Positions 17,119-25,963 of a stretch of DNA of 64,000 bases are shown one piece after another. How positions within the stretch are numbered: position 1 is the stretch's first letter; each line of letters opens with the position of its first letter. Under the pieces are notes generated by a model that made no database searches, had not been told where the DNA came from, and saw nothing but the letters and a program-made list of their open reading frames with translations. The DNA comes from Pseudomonas sp. CFII64 (lineage in GTDB: Bacteria; Pseudomonadota; Gammaproteobacteria; Pseudomonadales; Pseudomonadaceae), in the NCBI RefSeq assembly GCF_000416235.1, contig NZ_ATLO01000049.1, forward strand, positions 62,001-126,000, read 5' to 3'. Made by a program: the position numbers and the translations under genes.

Positions 17119-17487
17119 TTACTTGATCAAACGCCAGGTGAACGGATAGCGATAGGCCAGACCATCGTTGGCTTTCAAGCCGCCAATAATGGTCAGGACC
17201 AGCGCGCCGACACCGACGAGAATCAACAGCGGGAAGCCGATGACCACCACCATGAGCAGCATGCAGATCATGGCGGCAATGGAAACGGTGATCTGAAAGT
17301 TCAGCGCTTCCTTGCCCTGGGCATCAATGAATGGATCGGCTTCTTTCTTGATCTGCCAGATAATCAGCGGCCCCAAGAGGTTGCCGAACGGGAAGATCAA
17401 GCCGAAGAACGAGGCAAAGTGACAGAACATCGCCCACTGGCGAATCTCTGGGCTGGGTTTCGGAAGCGGTAGCTGGCTGTCACTCAT
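17119..17487 (-). CDS. DUF4870 membrane protein
   Basis: 122 aa. It begins MSDSQLPLPKPSPEIRQWAM and has the DUF4870 (Tic20-like) pattern: three to four transmembrane helices, with FCHFASFFGLIFPFGNLLGP, then WQIKKEADPFIDAQGKEALNFQ, and two hydrophobic helices after residue 70. The conserved acidic/amphipathic DAQGKEALNFQIT loop is diagnostic. It is 23 bp downstream of rph on the same strand and likely co-transcribed with it. No function is established for the family. Confidence 0.85.
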   Translation of the reverse strand: MSDSQLPLPKPSPEIRQWAMFCHFASFFGLIFPFGNLLGPLIIWQIKKEADPFIDAQGKEALNFQITVSIAAMICMLLMVVVIGFPLLILVGVGALVLTIIGGLKANDGLAYRYPFTWRLIK

Positions 17488-17510
17488 GTGCGATCCCTCG
17501 GGTTTGTCGA

Positions 17511-18233
17511 TCAGTCGGCCAATGCAGCGGTTTGCAGCGCGAACAATTCAGTCATGCCTTTCTGGGCCAGCGCCAGCATCGCGTTCAGCTCTTCCGGCTG
17601 GAACGGCGCGCCTTCAGCGGTGCCCTGGACTTCAATGAAGCCGCCTGCGCTGGTCATGACCACGTTGAGGTCAGTCTCGGCTGCGGAATCTTCAAGATAG
17701 TCCAGATCGAGCACAGGCTCGCCCTGATACATGCCCACCGAAACGGCGGCGATCATTTGCTTGAGCGGGTCGCCGCCTTTGAGGCCGCCGCGTTTCTTGA
17801 TCACTTTCAAGGCATCGGCCAGGGCAACCATGGCGCCGGTGATGGACGCTGTGCGCGTGCCGCCGTCTGCCTGGATCACATCGCAATCGACGTAGAGAGT
17901 CACGTCGCCCAGCTTGGACATGTCCAGCGCCGCGCGCAGCGAACGACCGATCAGACGCTGGATTTCCAGAGTGCGACCGCCTTGCTTGCCGCGACTGGCT
18001 TCACGCTGGTTACGCTCGCCGGTAGCGCGCGGCAGCATGCCGTATTCAGCGGTCAACCAACCCTGGCCCTGACCTTTGAGGAAGCGCGGTACGCCGCTCT
18101 CGACGCTGACGGTGCAAATCACTTTGGTGTCACCAAACTCGACCAGTACAGAGCCCTCGGCGTGTTTGGTGTAGTTGCGGGTGATGCGGATCGAGCGGAG
18201 CTGATCGGCGGCGCGACCACTTGGACGTTTCAT
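17511..18233 (-). CDS. rph: ribonuclease PH
   Basis: 240 aa phosphorolytic 3'-5' exoribonuclease that trims tRNA precursors. The start at 18233 yields MKRPSGRAADQLRSIRITRN, the expected N-terminus; the frame continues open 22 codons upstream without a credible start. Conserved phosphate-binding arginines are visible in GERNQREASRGKQGGRTLEIQRLIGRSLRA (quoted in part) and the catalytic VDCDVIQADGGTRTASITGA. Length matches the family (about 238-240 aa), so it is intact, unlike the frameshifted E. coli K-12 gene. It is divergent from yicC. Confidence 0.96.
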   Translation of the reverse strand: MKRPSGRAADQLRSIRITRNYTKHAEGSVLVEFGDTKVICTVSVESGVPRFLKGQGQGWLTAEYGMLPRATGERNQREASRGKQGGRTLEIQRLIGRSLRAALDMSKLGDVTLYVDCDVIQADGGTRTASITGAMVALADALKVIKKRGGLKGGDPLKQMIAAVSVGMYQGEPVLDLDYLEDSAAETDLNVVMTSAGGFIEVQGTAEGAPFQPEELNAMLALAQKGMTELFALQTAALAD

Positions 18234-18411
18234 TGGGAATACCTGTACTAAGACGGAAAACTGCCGAGCATTATAGAGGCGACAGTCGAGACTGGGCACA
18301 TCTAAAACTCAGGTGCGGCCGATCCAGCGTGCTGGCGGGCTCTGGAGCGGGTGTTTGCAGGCGCTGACGGAGCGGCGCGCGACACCATGCATCGCTTGTC
18401 GCATTCGCGGA

Positions 18412-18441
18412 TTGGGAGCATCCGTCGCACTGCGCTACAAT
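18412..18441 (+). promoter_or_regulatory. candidate promoter of yicC-gmk-rpoZ-spoT
   Basis: TTGGGA (18412-18417), an 18-bp spacer and TACAAT (18436-18441) lie about 95 bp upstream of yicC. The -10 and discriminator 14-mer is identical to that at 13766-13779. Confidence 0.45.
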
Positions 18442-18534
18442 CCTGCGCCTTTACAGCCTCTCGACTTTTCGTGACATCTTTTGGTCACTGGCCGAAACAG
18501 TGCGCTGTTCACCGGATTTATAGAGGTGTTTGCC

Positions 18535-19398
18535 ATGGTCCACAGCATGACGGCTTTTGCCCGGGTCGAACGGGCCGGGGTTCAGGGCACACTGAGTTGG
18601 GAGCTGCGCTCGGTCAATCATCGTTACCTGGAGCCGCATCTGCGCCTGCCGGAGTCTTTTCGTGATCTGGAAGGCGCGATTCGCGAAGCGCTGCGCCAAG
18701 GGCTTTCCCGGGGCAAAGTGGAATGCACTCTGCGTTTCGTCGAAGAAACCGCAGGCAAGCCGCTGCAGGTTGATCGCGAACGCGCCGCTCAGTTGGTGGC
18801 CGCCGCGGAAATCGTGGCCAGCCTGATCAAGCAGCCCGCGCCGCTCAATCCTTTGGAAGTGCTGGCCTGGCCCGGCGTTCTGGTGGGCGATGCCAGCGAT
18901 CCGCAAGCGCTTAATAATGAAGCATTGGCGCTGTTCAATGAGGCACTGGCCGAGCTGAAAAACGGTCGGGGTCGCGAAGGCGCAGATTTGGCCAAGCTGC
19001 TCAATGAGCGGCTGGACTCGATCACCACCGAAGTCGCAACCCTGAAAACCCTGGTGCCGCAGATGCTCGCGGCCCAGCGCCAGAAGGTTCTGGATCGTTT
19101 CGCCGACATGAAGGCCGAGCTTGATCCGCAGCGTCTGGAGCAGGAAATGGTCCTGCTGGCGCAGAAAAGCGATGTCGCCGAGGAGCTTGACCGCCTCAGC
19201 ACCCACGTCACCGAGGTCCGCCGCGTGTTGAAGGCTGGCGGGCAAGCCGGGCGACGTCTGGATTTCCTGATGCAAGAGCTCAACCGCGAAGCCAATACCC
19301 TGGGCTCCAAAGCCTTCGACACGCGCAGCACCCAAGCGGCGGTCAACCTCAAAGTGTTGATCGAGCAAATGCGCGAACAAGTGCAGAATATTGAGTAA
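18535..19398 (+). CDS. yicC: YicC-family endoribonuclease
   Basis: 287 aa from the ATG at 18535, which follows AGAGGTG at good spacing. It begins MVHSMTAFARVE, the standard start of the family. The N-terminal YicC domain includes WELRSVNHRYLEPHLRLPE, and the DUF1732 C-terminal region has EQEMVLLAQKSDVAEELDRLSTHV and GRRLDFLMQELNREANTLGSK. E. coli YicC/YicC-like proteins are hexameric RNases that can promote decay of sRNA RyhB. The gene leads the yicC-gmk pair, the spacing conserved in many proteobacteria. Confidence 0.93.
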   Translation: MVHSMTAFARVERAGVQGTLSWELRSVNHRYLEPHLRLPESFRDLEGAIREALRQGLSRGKVECTLRFVEETAGKPLQVDRERAAQLVAAAEIVASLIKQPAPLNPLEVLAWPGVLVGDASDPQALNNEALALFNEALAELKNGRGREGADLAKLLNERLDSITTEVATLKTLVPQMLAAQRQKVLDRFADMKAELDPQRLEQEMVLLAQKSDVAEELDRLSTHVTEVRRVLKAGGQAGRRLDFLMQELNREANTLGSKAFDTRSTQAAVNLKVLIEQMREQVQNIE

Positions 19399-19411
19399 GG
19401 CTAACCCTGAC

Positions 19412-20032
19412 ATGACCCACAGCACCGGCACCCTGTATATCGTTTCCGCCCCCTCCGGCGCGGGCAAGACCAGTCTGGTCAAGGCCCTGGTCGACGCTCA
19501 GCCGTCGATTCGCGTATCGGTTTCGCACACCACCCGCGCCATGCGTCCGGGCGAAGTAAATGGCGTGAACTATCACTTCGTTGATCGTGCCGAGTTCCTG
19601 CGCATGATCGAACACAACGATTTTCTCGAGCAGGCCGAGGTTTTCGGCAATCTGTACGGCACGTCGCAAAGCCATTTGCAGCAGACGCTGGACGAAGGTC
19701 ATGACCTGATTCTGGAAATCGACTGGCAGGGCGCCGAGCAGGTTCGCGCAGTGATGCCGGCGGCGACGTCGATCTTTATTCTGCCGCCGACCCAGCAGGC
19801 ATTGCGTCAGCGCTTGACCAATCGCGGCCAGGACAGCGATGAAATCATTGAGGGCCGCATGCGTGAAGCGGTCAGCGAAATGAGTCATTACAAGGATTAC
19901 GACTACGTTGTGATCAATGACGATTTCGCCACGGCACTGGAAGATCTGAAAGCGATTTTCCGCGCCAACCTGCTGACCCAGCCCCATCAGCAGCAGCGTT
20001 TCAGCCAGTTGCTCGCGCAATTGCTGGCCTGA
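19412..20032 (+). CDS. gmk: guanylate kinase
   Basis: 206 aa from the ATG at 19412; a TTG seven codons upstream overlaps yicC and is a less likely start. It phosphorylates GMP to GDP with ATP. The P-loop SAPSGAGKTSLVKAL is at ~12-26, the GMP-binding SVSHTTRAMRPGEVNGVNYHF follows (quoted as SVSHTTRAMRP), and LEIDWQGAEQVR with the lid region RLTNRGQDSDEII is present. The gene is placed 13 bp behind yicC and ahead of rpoZ-spoT, tying GMP metabolism to (p)ppGpp synthesis. Confidence 0.97.
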   Translation: MTHSTGTLYIVSAPSGAGKTSLVKALVDAQPSIRVSVSHTTRAMRPGEVNGVNYHFVDRAEFLRMIEHNDFLEQAEVFGNLYGTSQSHLQQTLDEGHDLILEIDWQGAEQVRAVMPAATSIFILPPTQQALRQRLTNRGQDSDEIIEGRMREAVSEMSHYKDYDYVVINDDFATALEDLKAIFRANLLTQPHQQQRFSQLLAQLLA

Positions 20033-20179
20033 ATCCGGCGCGCGACAAGCGGCGACTGGTCAGTTAAATCCGACCGCTCGCGGCTTGCTGCTTGAAGCTT
20101 AGGCCTTGCAGCTAGTAAACTCCGCAGTCCGCTCGCCCATCCGGGCATCGCGCATCCGCATTTGCTACGAGGAATACCC

Positions 20180-20443
20180 ATGGCCCGCGTAACCGTTGAA
20201 GACTGCCTAGAACACGTGGATAACCGCTTTGAGCTGGTCATGCTCTCCACCAAGCGTGCCCGTCAACTGGCAACCGGCGGCAAAGAACCAAAGCTGGCCT
20301 GGGAAAACGACAAGCCCACCGTTATGGCTCTGCGCGAAATCGCAGCGGGCTTGATGAGCTATACCGTAATCGCCGAAGCTGAAATCGTTGAAGATGAACC
20401 ATTGTTCGCAGCGTTTGAGGACGAGTCCAACGAGGCCGTCTAA
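20180..20443 (+). CDS. rpoZ: RNA polymerase omega subunit
   Basis: 87 aa. MARVTVEDCLEHVDNRFELV and the omega signature LSTKRARQLATGG, then NDKPTVMALREIAAG, identify the small RNAP subunit that assists beta-prime folding and contributes to ppGpp site 1. The ATG at 20180 follows ACGAGGA. It is separated from gmk by ~147 bp containing a GC-rich repeat-like tract (20041-20115), so it may have its own promoter as well as read-through. spoT follows 60 bp later, the classic rpoZ-spoT order. Confidence 0.97.
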   Translation: MARVTVEDCLEHVDNRFELVMLSTKRARQLATGGKEPKLAWENDKPTVMALREIAAGLMSYTVIAEAEIVEDEPLFAAFEDESNEAV

Positions 20444-20503
20444 GCCTATGCCGGGTCGACGTAGTACGGCGCAGGGCACCAGCCATCGGCAGGGGTTAAC
20501 ACC

Positions 20504-22609
20504 ATGCCGAGCATAGACGCCCTCGCCGAAAGACTGTCGACCTACCTCGGCAAGGAACAGGTCAATCTGGTCCGCCGAGCGTATTTCTACGCCGAACAAG
20601 CCCACGACGGCCAGCGCCGTCGCAGCGGTGAAGCCTACGTCACGCATCCTCTTGCGGTGGCCAATATCCTTGCTGACATGCACATGGATCATCAAAGCCT
20701 GATGGCTGCGATGCTGCATGACGTCATCGAAGACACCGGTATTGCCAAGGAAGCGCTCTGCGCCCAGTTTGGCGAAACCGTGGCCGAACTGGTCGACGGG
20801 GTCAGCAAACTGACCCAGATGAACTTCGAGACCAAGGCCGAGGCCCAGGCCGAGAACTTTCAGAAAATGGCCATGGCCATGGCCCGCGATATTCGGGTGA
20901 TTCTGGTCAAGCTCGCCGACCGGCTGCACAACATGCGCACCCTGGAAGTCCTTTCCGGTGAAAAACGCCGCCGTATCGCCAAGGAAACCCTGGAAATCTA
21001 TGCACCCATTGCCAATCGGCTGGGCATGCACAGCATTCGTATCGAATTCGAAGACCTGGGCTTCAAGGCCATGTACCCGATGCGTTCGTCGCGAATCGGT
21101 CAGGCGGTCAAGCGCGCGCGGGGCAACCGCAAAGAGCTGGTCAACAAGATCGAAGAGTCCCTGAGCCATTGTCTGGCGGTGGACGAGATCGAAGGCGAAG
21201 TCAGCGGGCGGCAGAAACACCTGTACGGCATCTACAAGAAGATGCGCGGCAAGCGTCGCGCCTTCAATGAAATCATGGATGTCTACGCGTTCCGCATCAT
21301 CGTCGACAAGGTCGACACCTGCTACCGCGTGCTCGGCGCTGTGCATAATTTGTACAAGCCGCTGCCTGGCCGCTTCAAGGATTACATCGCGATTCCCAAA
21401 GCCAACGGCTATCAGTCGCTGCATACGACCTTGTTCGGCATGCATGGCGTACCTATCGAAATCCAGATTCGTACGCGCGAAATGGAAGAAATGGCCAACA
21501 ACGGGATCGCCGCTCACTGGCTGTACAAGTCCTCGGACGACGAAGTGCCAAAAGGCACTCACGCCCGGGCTCGCCAATGGGTCAAAGGCGTGCTGGAAAT
21601 GCAGCAGCGCGCCGGCAATTCGCTGGAATTCATCGAAAGCGTGAAGATCGACCTGTTTCCGGACGAGGTTTATGTCTTCACGCCCAAAGGCCGGATCATG
21701 GAGCTGCCCAAAGGCTCCACGGCAGTGGATTTTGCCTATGCGGTGCATACCGATGTGGGCAACAGCTGCATCGCCTGTCGGATCAATCGTCGCCTCGCGC
21801 CGTTGTCCGAACCGCTGCAAAGCGGCTCGACGGTCGAAATCGTCAGCGCGCCGGGTGCGCGTCCGAATCCGGCATGGCTGAATTTTGTCGTCACCGGCAA
21901 GGCTCGCACCCACATCCGCCACGCTCTCAAGCTGCAACGCCGCTCCGAGTCCATCAGCCTTGGCGAACGTCTGCTGAACAAAGTGTTGAACGGTTTCGAG
22001 AGCAGCCTGGAGAAAATCCCGGCCGAGCGTGTGCAGCTGGTTCTGGCCGAATACCGCGTCGAAGTCATCGAAGACCTGCTCGAAGACATCGGCCTGGGCA
22101 ATCGCATGGCTTACGTGGTCGCGCGCCGCCTGTTGGGCGAAGGCGAGCAACTGCCGAGCACCGAAGGCCCGCTGGCGATTCGCGGCACCGAAGGTCTGGT
22201 GCTCAGCTACGCCAAGTGCTGCACACCGATTCCTGGCGACCCGATTGTCGGCCACCTGTCCGCAGGCAAAGGCATGGTTGTGCACCTGGACAATTGCCGC
22301 AACATCAGTGAAATCCGCCACAACCCGGAAAAATGCATCCAGCTTTCCTGGGCCAAGGACGTCACCGGCGAATTCAATGTCGAACTGCGCGTCGAGCTGG
22401 AACATCAGCGCGGCCTGATCGCGCTGCTGGCCAGCAGCGTCAACGCCGCCGACGGCAACATCGAAAAAATCAGCATGGATGAGCGCGATGGGCGCATCAG
22501 CGTGGTTCAGCTGGTGGTCAGCGTTCATGACCGCGTGCATCTGGCCCGCGTTATCAGAAAACTGCGCGCCTTGACCGGGGTCATCCGCATCACCCGCATG
22601 CGTGCGTAG
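20504..22609 (+). CDS. spoT: bifunctional (p)ppGpp synthetase/hydrolase SpoT
   Basis: 701 aa. Domains: HD hydrolase (~20-180, with YVTHPLAVANILADMHMD and MLHDVIEDT), RelA/SpoT synthetase (~240-360, with YAFRIIVDKVDTCYRVLG, GRFKDYIAIPKANGYQSLHT and EIQIRT), TGS (~390-450, VFTPKGRIMELPKGSTAVDFAY), a helical zinc-finger-like region holding CCTPIPGDPIVG, and a C-terminal ACT domain. The conserved HD pair is intact, so hydrolysis is expected; synthetase signature residues are also present. It lies directly behind rpoZ and ahead of ridA. Length is as in E. coli SpoT (702). Confidence 0.97.
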   Translation: MPSIDALAERLSTYLGKEQVNLVRRAYFYAEQAHDGQRRRSGEAYVTHPLAVANILADMHMDHQSLMAAMLHDVIEDTGIAKEALCAQFGETVAELVDGVSKLTQMNFETKAEAQAENFQKMAMAMARDIRVILVKLADRLHNMRTLEVLSGEKRRRIAKETLEIYAPIANRLGMHSIRIEFEDLGFKAMYPMRSSRIGQAVKRARGNRKELVNKIEESLSHCLAVDEIEGEVSGRQKHLYGIYKKMRGKRRAFNEIMDVYAFRIIVDKVDTCYRVLGAVHNLYKPLPGRFKDYIAIPKANGYQSLHTTLFGMHGVPIEIQIRTREMEEMANNGIAAHWLYKSSDDEVPKGTHARARQWVKGVLEMQQRAGNSLEFIESVKIDLFPDEVYVFTPKGRIMELPKGSTAVDFAYAVHTDVGNSCIACRINRRLAPLSEPLQSGSTVEIVSAPGARPNPAWLNFVVTGKARTHIRHALKLQRRSESISLGERLLNKVLNGFESSLEKIPAERVQLVLAEYRVEVIEDLLEDIGLGNRMAYVVARRLLGEGEQLPSTEGPLAIRGTEGLVLSYAKCCTPIPGDPIVGHLSAGKGMVVHLDNCRNISEIRHNPEKCIQLSWAKDVTGEFNVELRVELEHQRGLIALLASSVNAADGNIEKISMDERDGRISVVQLVVSVHDRVHLARVIRKLRALTGVIRITRMRA

Positions 22610-22632
22610 CCAACCATAATCAGGAGTTCTTC

Positions 22633-23013
22633 ATGACCAAGACTGTTATCACCAGCGACAAGGCACCTGCGGCCATCGGCCCTTATTCTCAGGCCATCAA
22701 AGCTGGCAATACTGTCTACATGTCCGGGCAGATCCCGCTGGACCCGAAAACCATGGAACTGGTCGAAGGCATCGAAGCCCAGGTCGTCCAGGTGTTCGAA
22801 AATCTGAAGTCGGTTGCCGAAGCAGCGGGCGGTTCGTTCAAGGACATCGTCAAACTCAACATCTTCCTGACTGATCTGGGCAACTTCGCCAAGGTCAACG
22901 AGATCATGGGCAAATATTTCGAGCAGCCTTACCCGGCGCGCGCCGCCATCGGCGTTGCGTCCCTGCCGCGCGGTTCGCAGGTCGAAATGGACGCGATTCT
23001 CGTCATCGAATAA
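22633..23013 (+). CDS. ridA: RidA (YjgF/YER057c) enamine/imine deaminase
   Basis: 126 aa. It hydrolyses reactive 2-aminoacrylate and related enamines released by PLP enzymes. Signature motifs are AIGPYSQAIKAGNTVYMSGQIPLDP (quoted in part, ~13-30) and the C-terminal ARAAIGVASLPRGSQVEMDAI, whose arginine binds the carboxylate of the substrate. It starts 24 bp after spoT behind AGGAG and is probably in the same transcription unit. Length and trimer-forming residues are typical. Confidence 0.96.
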   Translation: MTKTVITSDKAPAAIGPYSQAIKAGNTVYMSGQIPLDPKTMELVEGIEAQVVQVFENLKSVAEAAGGSFKDIVKLNIFLTDLGNFAKVNEIMGKYFEQPYPARAAIGVASLPRGSQVEMDAILVIE

Positions 23014-23065
23014 ATCCCCAGCGGGGCGCCACCGCCCCGCCGCACCTGAAAGGAAGGACTCTGTT

Positions 23066-23800
23066 ATGCGCTTTGCGCTTGCCCTCTCGCTGGTTGCCGT
23101 TTTTTTGACCGGCTGTGCCAGCCACGCTGACCGCAATCCCGACGGTACCTGGATCAACCAGGCCGCCATCGACGCCGCCGTCAAGGGCGACAACCTCCGT
23201 CAGGCGCTGCTCGCCAACGGTCCGAACCTGGAATGGCAAATCAACACCAAGGCCGGTCAGGCGCTGTATTCGAACGGGTTTGAAGTGGGCGAAGGCAAGA
23301 TTGCCAGCGCCGCCGATGGCAAATTGCGCATCGACTACTACAACTCTGTCGAAAACCTGCAGATCAAGGGCGATCAGTTGATTCAGGCCGCCAGCGAATC
23401 CGGCCCGGAACAGCGCTTCCAGAAACCTGAGACCGCCGCGCCTGCGGGTGCTCCAGCGGGCAGCAGCTTTGAAAAAGCCCTGTACGGCGCTTATCTGGGC
23501 GGCAAATGGACCATCGTCAGTGGCGACGGCCAAGGCAGCTCGGTGCAGTTCATGCCGGATGGCAGCGTGCAGGGTCTGCCGGAAAACGATCGTTACGCGC
23601 TGTGTCTGGCGGGCGATTGTGCAGCGATGAGCGGCGAATACGACAGCATGTGGCTGGAAAAGGCCGAGCAAGGCAATGCATGGATCTTCTCGCGCGCCGG
23701 CAAGCAGCTGGAGATTTTCCAGGCAGTGAACAATGCTGGCGCGGACCAGATGCCAGAGCTGCGCCCAGGTGCACGACGCTGGTTGCTTGAGCGCAATTGA
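23066..23800 (+). CDS. uncharacterised lipoprotein
   Basis: 244 aa. The signal MRFALALSLVAVFLTGCAS has a clear lipobox (FLTGC), so it is exported and lipidated. The mature part has about 100 residues with a pattern like DUF-type lipoproteins (NLRQALLANGPNLEWQINTKAG and KLRIDYYNSVENLQIKGDQL, each quoted in part), a proline/alanine linker near 120-130, then a C-terminal beta domain with four cysteines' worth of possible disulfide (CLAGDCAAMSGEYD shows two). I do not recognise a named family. It follows ridA after 52 bp with AAGGAAGG, so it may be co-expressed. Confidence 0.75.
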   Translation: MRFALALSLVAVFLTGCASHADRNPDGTWINQAAIDAAVKGDNLRQALLANGPNLEWQINTKAGQALYSNGFEVGEGKIASAADGKLRIDYYNSVENLQIKGDQLIQAASESGPEQRFQKPETAAPAGAPAGSSFEKALYGAYLGGKWTIVSGDGQGSSVQFMPDGSVQGLPENDRYALCLAGDCAAMSGEYDSMWLEKAEQGNAWIFSRAGKQLEIFQAVNNAGADQMPELRPGARRWLLERN

Positions 23801-23841
23801 TTTAAAGCGGTTCACGCAACCATTTGAATTGGAGCGCATTT

Positions 23842-23932
23842 CGTAGGACCGGCTTCAGCCGGGAGAGGGCAGCCATTCGCAGCAATTGTGTCGGCTGACC
23901 TCTTGCTCTCCCGGCTGAAGCCGGTCCTACGG
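23842..23932. repeat. REP doublet
   Basis: The arms GTAGGACCGGCTTCAGCC (from 23843) and GGCTGAAGCCGGTCCTAC (to 23930) are inverted around a ~50-bp centre. The pair fills the space between two convergent genes. Confidence 0.85.
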
Positions 23933-23940
23933 AGCCATAT

Positions 23941-24789
23941 TCAACCCAGCAACGCCGCATACCCTTCCCGATACGTCGCATAACGCGGCACCCAGCCCAG
24001 CGCTTTGGCGCGGGCGTTGCTGCAGCGTTTGCTGCCGGAGCGGCGCAGGGCAGCGTTTTCCGCCCATTCGCTGACACCCAGAAAGCCGCGCATCCAGTCG
24101 ACCACTTCGGCCAGCGGCGCGGGCGCGTCGTCAACGCCGATGTAGCAGTCCTCCAGCGCAATTGCTCGTGAATCCGCCTCAAGCAGATACGCCAACAGCC
24201 CCGCTGCGTCGTCGGCGTGAATCCGGTTGGCATATAAAGGTGGTTCGACGGCCACGCTGTAGCCCTGACGAACCCGATTAGCCAAATCGCTGCGCCCTGG
24301 CCCGTAAATCCCGGTCAAACGCACCACGCTGGCCGGGAAACCGCTGTGCAATGCGACTTGTTCGGCTTCCAGCATGACCTTGCCGGAAAAACCGTTGGCG
24401 TCGGTCGGCGACGTTTCGTCGACCCATTCGCCGTGTTGCTGACCATAAACGCTGCTGCTGGACACAAACACAATGCGCTTGGGCCGCTGGCCATGTTGGG
24501 CGAGCCAGGCCAGCACGTGCTGCAACCCTTCTATATAAGCTGCGCGATAACCGGCTTCGTCACGCTCGGTCGGGGTGGCGCAATACACCAGGTAATCGAG
24601 GTTCGTCGCAGGCCAATCGTCGGGCGTCCGGGCTTGAAACAGATCGCCCGCAACCCCGATCACCCCTTCGGGCAAATGAGCAATCGTGCGGCGCAGCCCA
24701 TACACGGTCCAATCCTGCGGCAGCAGTTGATTAGCCAGGCGGCTGCCGATATCGCCACAGCCAGCGATCAAAACGGAGGGGGCGGACAT
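23941..24789 (-). CDS. NAD(P)-binding epimerase/SDR-like protein (YeeZ-type)
   Basis: 282 aa. The start at 24789 follows GGAG at good spacing. The Rossmann fold begins at once: VLIAGCGDIGSRLANQLLP, an unusual GCGDIG nucleotide loop as in E. coli YeeZ. The catalytic-like SSSSVYGQQHGEWVDE (Ser/Tyr) sits near 110-125, followed by FSGKVMLEAE where the SDR lysine is in place. A C-terminal substrate domain is present. Extended-SDR enzymes of this branch act on nucleotide sugars or similar small molecules, but no substrate is known for YeeZ. It stands alone, convergent with the lipoprotein gene. Confidence 0.85.
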   Translation of the reverse strand: MSAPSVLIAGCGDIGSRLANQLLPQDWTVYGLRRTIAHLPEGVIGVAGDLFQARTPDDWPATNLDYLVYCATPTERDEAGYRAAYIEGLQHVLAWLAQHGQRPKRIVFVSSSSVYGQQHGEWVDETSPTDANGFSGKVMLEAEQVALHSGFPASVVRLTGIYGPGRSDLANRVRQGYSVAVEPPLYANRIHADDAAGLLAYLLEADSRAIALEDCYIGVDDAPAPLAEVVDWMRGFLGVSEWAENAALRRSGSKRCSNARAKALGWVPRYATYREGYAALLG

Positions 24790-25003
24790 GTCGAATCTCC
24801 ACAAAAATGGGGTGTTAATGCAGTTGGAACGGGGGTGAAAGCCGGTCACTCAGCTGCGATTGATAGAAAAAAAGATACTGTATTACTTTTGTTAACAAGA
24901 ATTACTTGCAATAATGACGGCCCGTTTGTTCTCCTCCCTGCGTCGAACGCATCGCGCGACGTAGCAGAACGACCCACCTTTTCTTCTCTCAGGTCCGGCC
25001 AGC

Positions 25004-25960
25004 ATGACACGTATCAACTCTTCCGCTTCGCCAACCAAACTCCCCAGCCTGCCGCGTGCATGGCGGGCAATCGCAGCGTTGCTGCTGAGCCTGATGATCG
25101 TCCCTGTCGCATTGGCCGATCAAGCTGCGCCGACGACACCGGCCGGCACGCCAGCGACTTCGGCTGCTCCGGCACCGGGCGCAGCGCCGGTTCTGCAGGA
25201 GAGCACCGCGCCAGTTGAAGGCCCGGCAATCGTTGAAGAAGACAACAGCCTGGGCATGGCGCATGACCTGTCGCCATGGGGCATGTACCAGAACGCTGAC
25301 ATCATCGTCAAAGCGGTAATGATCGGCCTGGCGATTGCCTCGATCATTACCTGGACCATCTGGATCGCCAAGGGTTTCGAATTGCTCGGCGCCAAGCGCC
25401 GTCTGCGGACTGAAATCGCCAACCTGAAAAAGGCGCGCACCCTGACCGAAGCCAGCGAAAGCGCCGCCAAACCGGGCACGCTGGCAAATCTGCTGGTCCA
25501 CGATGCGCTCGAAGAGATGCGTCTGTCGGTCAACAGCCGCGAACGTGAAGGCATCAAGGAGCGCGTCAGCTTCCGCCTTGAGCGTCTGGTGGCAGCCTGT
25601 GGCCGCAACATGAGCATGGGCACCGGCGTCCTCGCGACCATCGGTTCCACGGCGCCGTTCGTAGGCTTGTTCGGCACCGTCTGGGGCATCATGAACAGCT
25701 TCATCGGCATCGCCAAAACCCAGACCACCAACCTCGCCGTGGTTGCGCCGGGTATCGCCGAAGCCTTGCTGGCGACTGCGTTGGGCCTGGTTGCCGCGAT
25801 TCCTGCGGTGGTCATTTACAACGTCTTCGCCCGTTCCATTGCCGGTTACAAGGCACAAGTGTCCGACGCATCGGCGCACGTCCTGCTGCTGGTCAGCCGC
25901 GACCTGGACCACCAGCCGAACGAACGCTCCCAGTCGCCGCACATGGTCAAGGTGGGCTAA
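25004..25960 (+). CDS. exbB: ExbB, TonB-system proton channel
   Basis: 318 aa, long form with a signal-like first helix (MTRINSSASP... RAIAALLLSLMIVPVALA) and an Ala/Pro-rich periplasmic extension before the MotA/TolQ/ExbB core. Core helices are ADIIVKAVMIGLAIASIITW, then ATIGSTAPFVGLFGTVWGIM and LVAPGIAEALLATALGLVAA-type segments, with the family GTVWGIMNSF motif. It forms the pentameric inner-membrane proton channel with ExbD, energising TonB-dependent uptake of siderophores and other ligands. It heads exbB-exbD-tonB. No convincing Fur box was found in the 214-bp upstream gap. Confidence 0.95.
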   Translation: MTRINSSASPTKLPSLPRAWRAIAALLLSLMIVPVALADQAAPTTPAGTPATSAAPAPGAAPVLQESTAPVEGPAIVEEDNSLGMAHDLSPWGMYQNADIIVKAVMIGLAIASIITWTIWIAKGFELLGAKRRLRTEIANLKKARTLTEASESAAKPGTLANLLVHDALEEMRLSVNSREREGIKERVSFRLERLVAACGRNMSMGTGVLATIGSTAPFVGLFGTVWGIMNSFIGIAKTQTTNLAVVAPGIAEALLATALGLVAAIPAVVIYNVFARSIAGYKAQVSDASAHVLLLVSRDLDHQPNERSQSPHMVKVG

Positions 25961-25963
25961 ACC

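Noticed and set aside
20041..20115. Possible structured RNA between gmk and rpoZ
   Set aside because: GC-rich imperfect repeats resemble a common Pseudomonas intergenic repeat; no promoter-terminator pair for an sRNA is visible.
20207..22540. 777-codon reading frame antisense to spoT
   Set aside because: It mirrors the third-position GC bias of spoT and has no recognised domain or ribosome-binding site; SpoT on the other strand is unambiguous.
24860..24940. Fur box upstream of exbB
   Set aside because: The best alignments to the 19-bp consensus match only about 9 positions; A/T-rich sequence alone is not enough.
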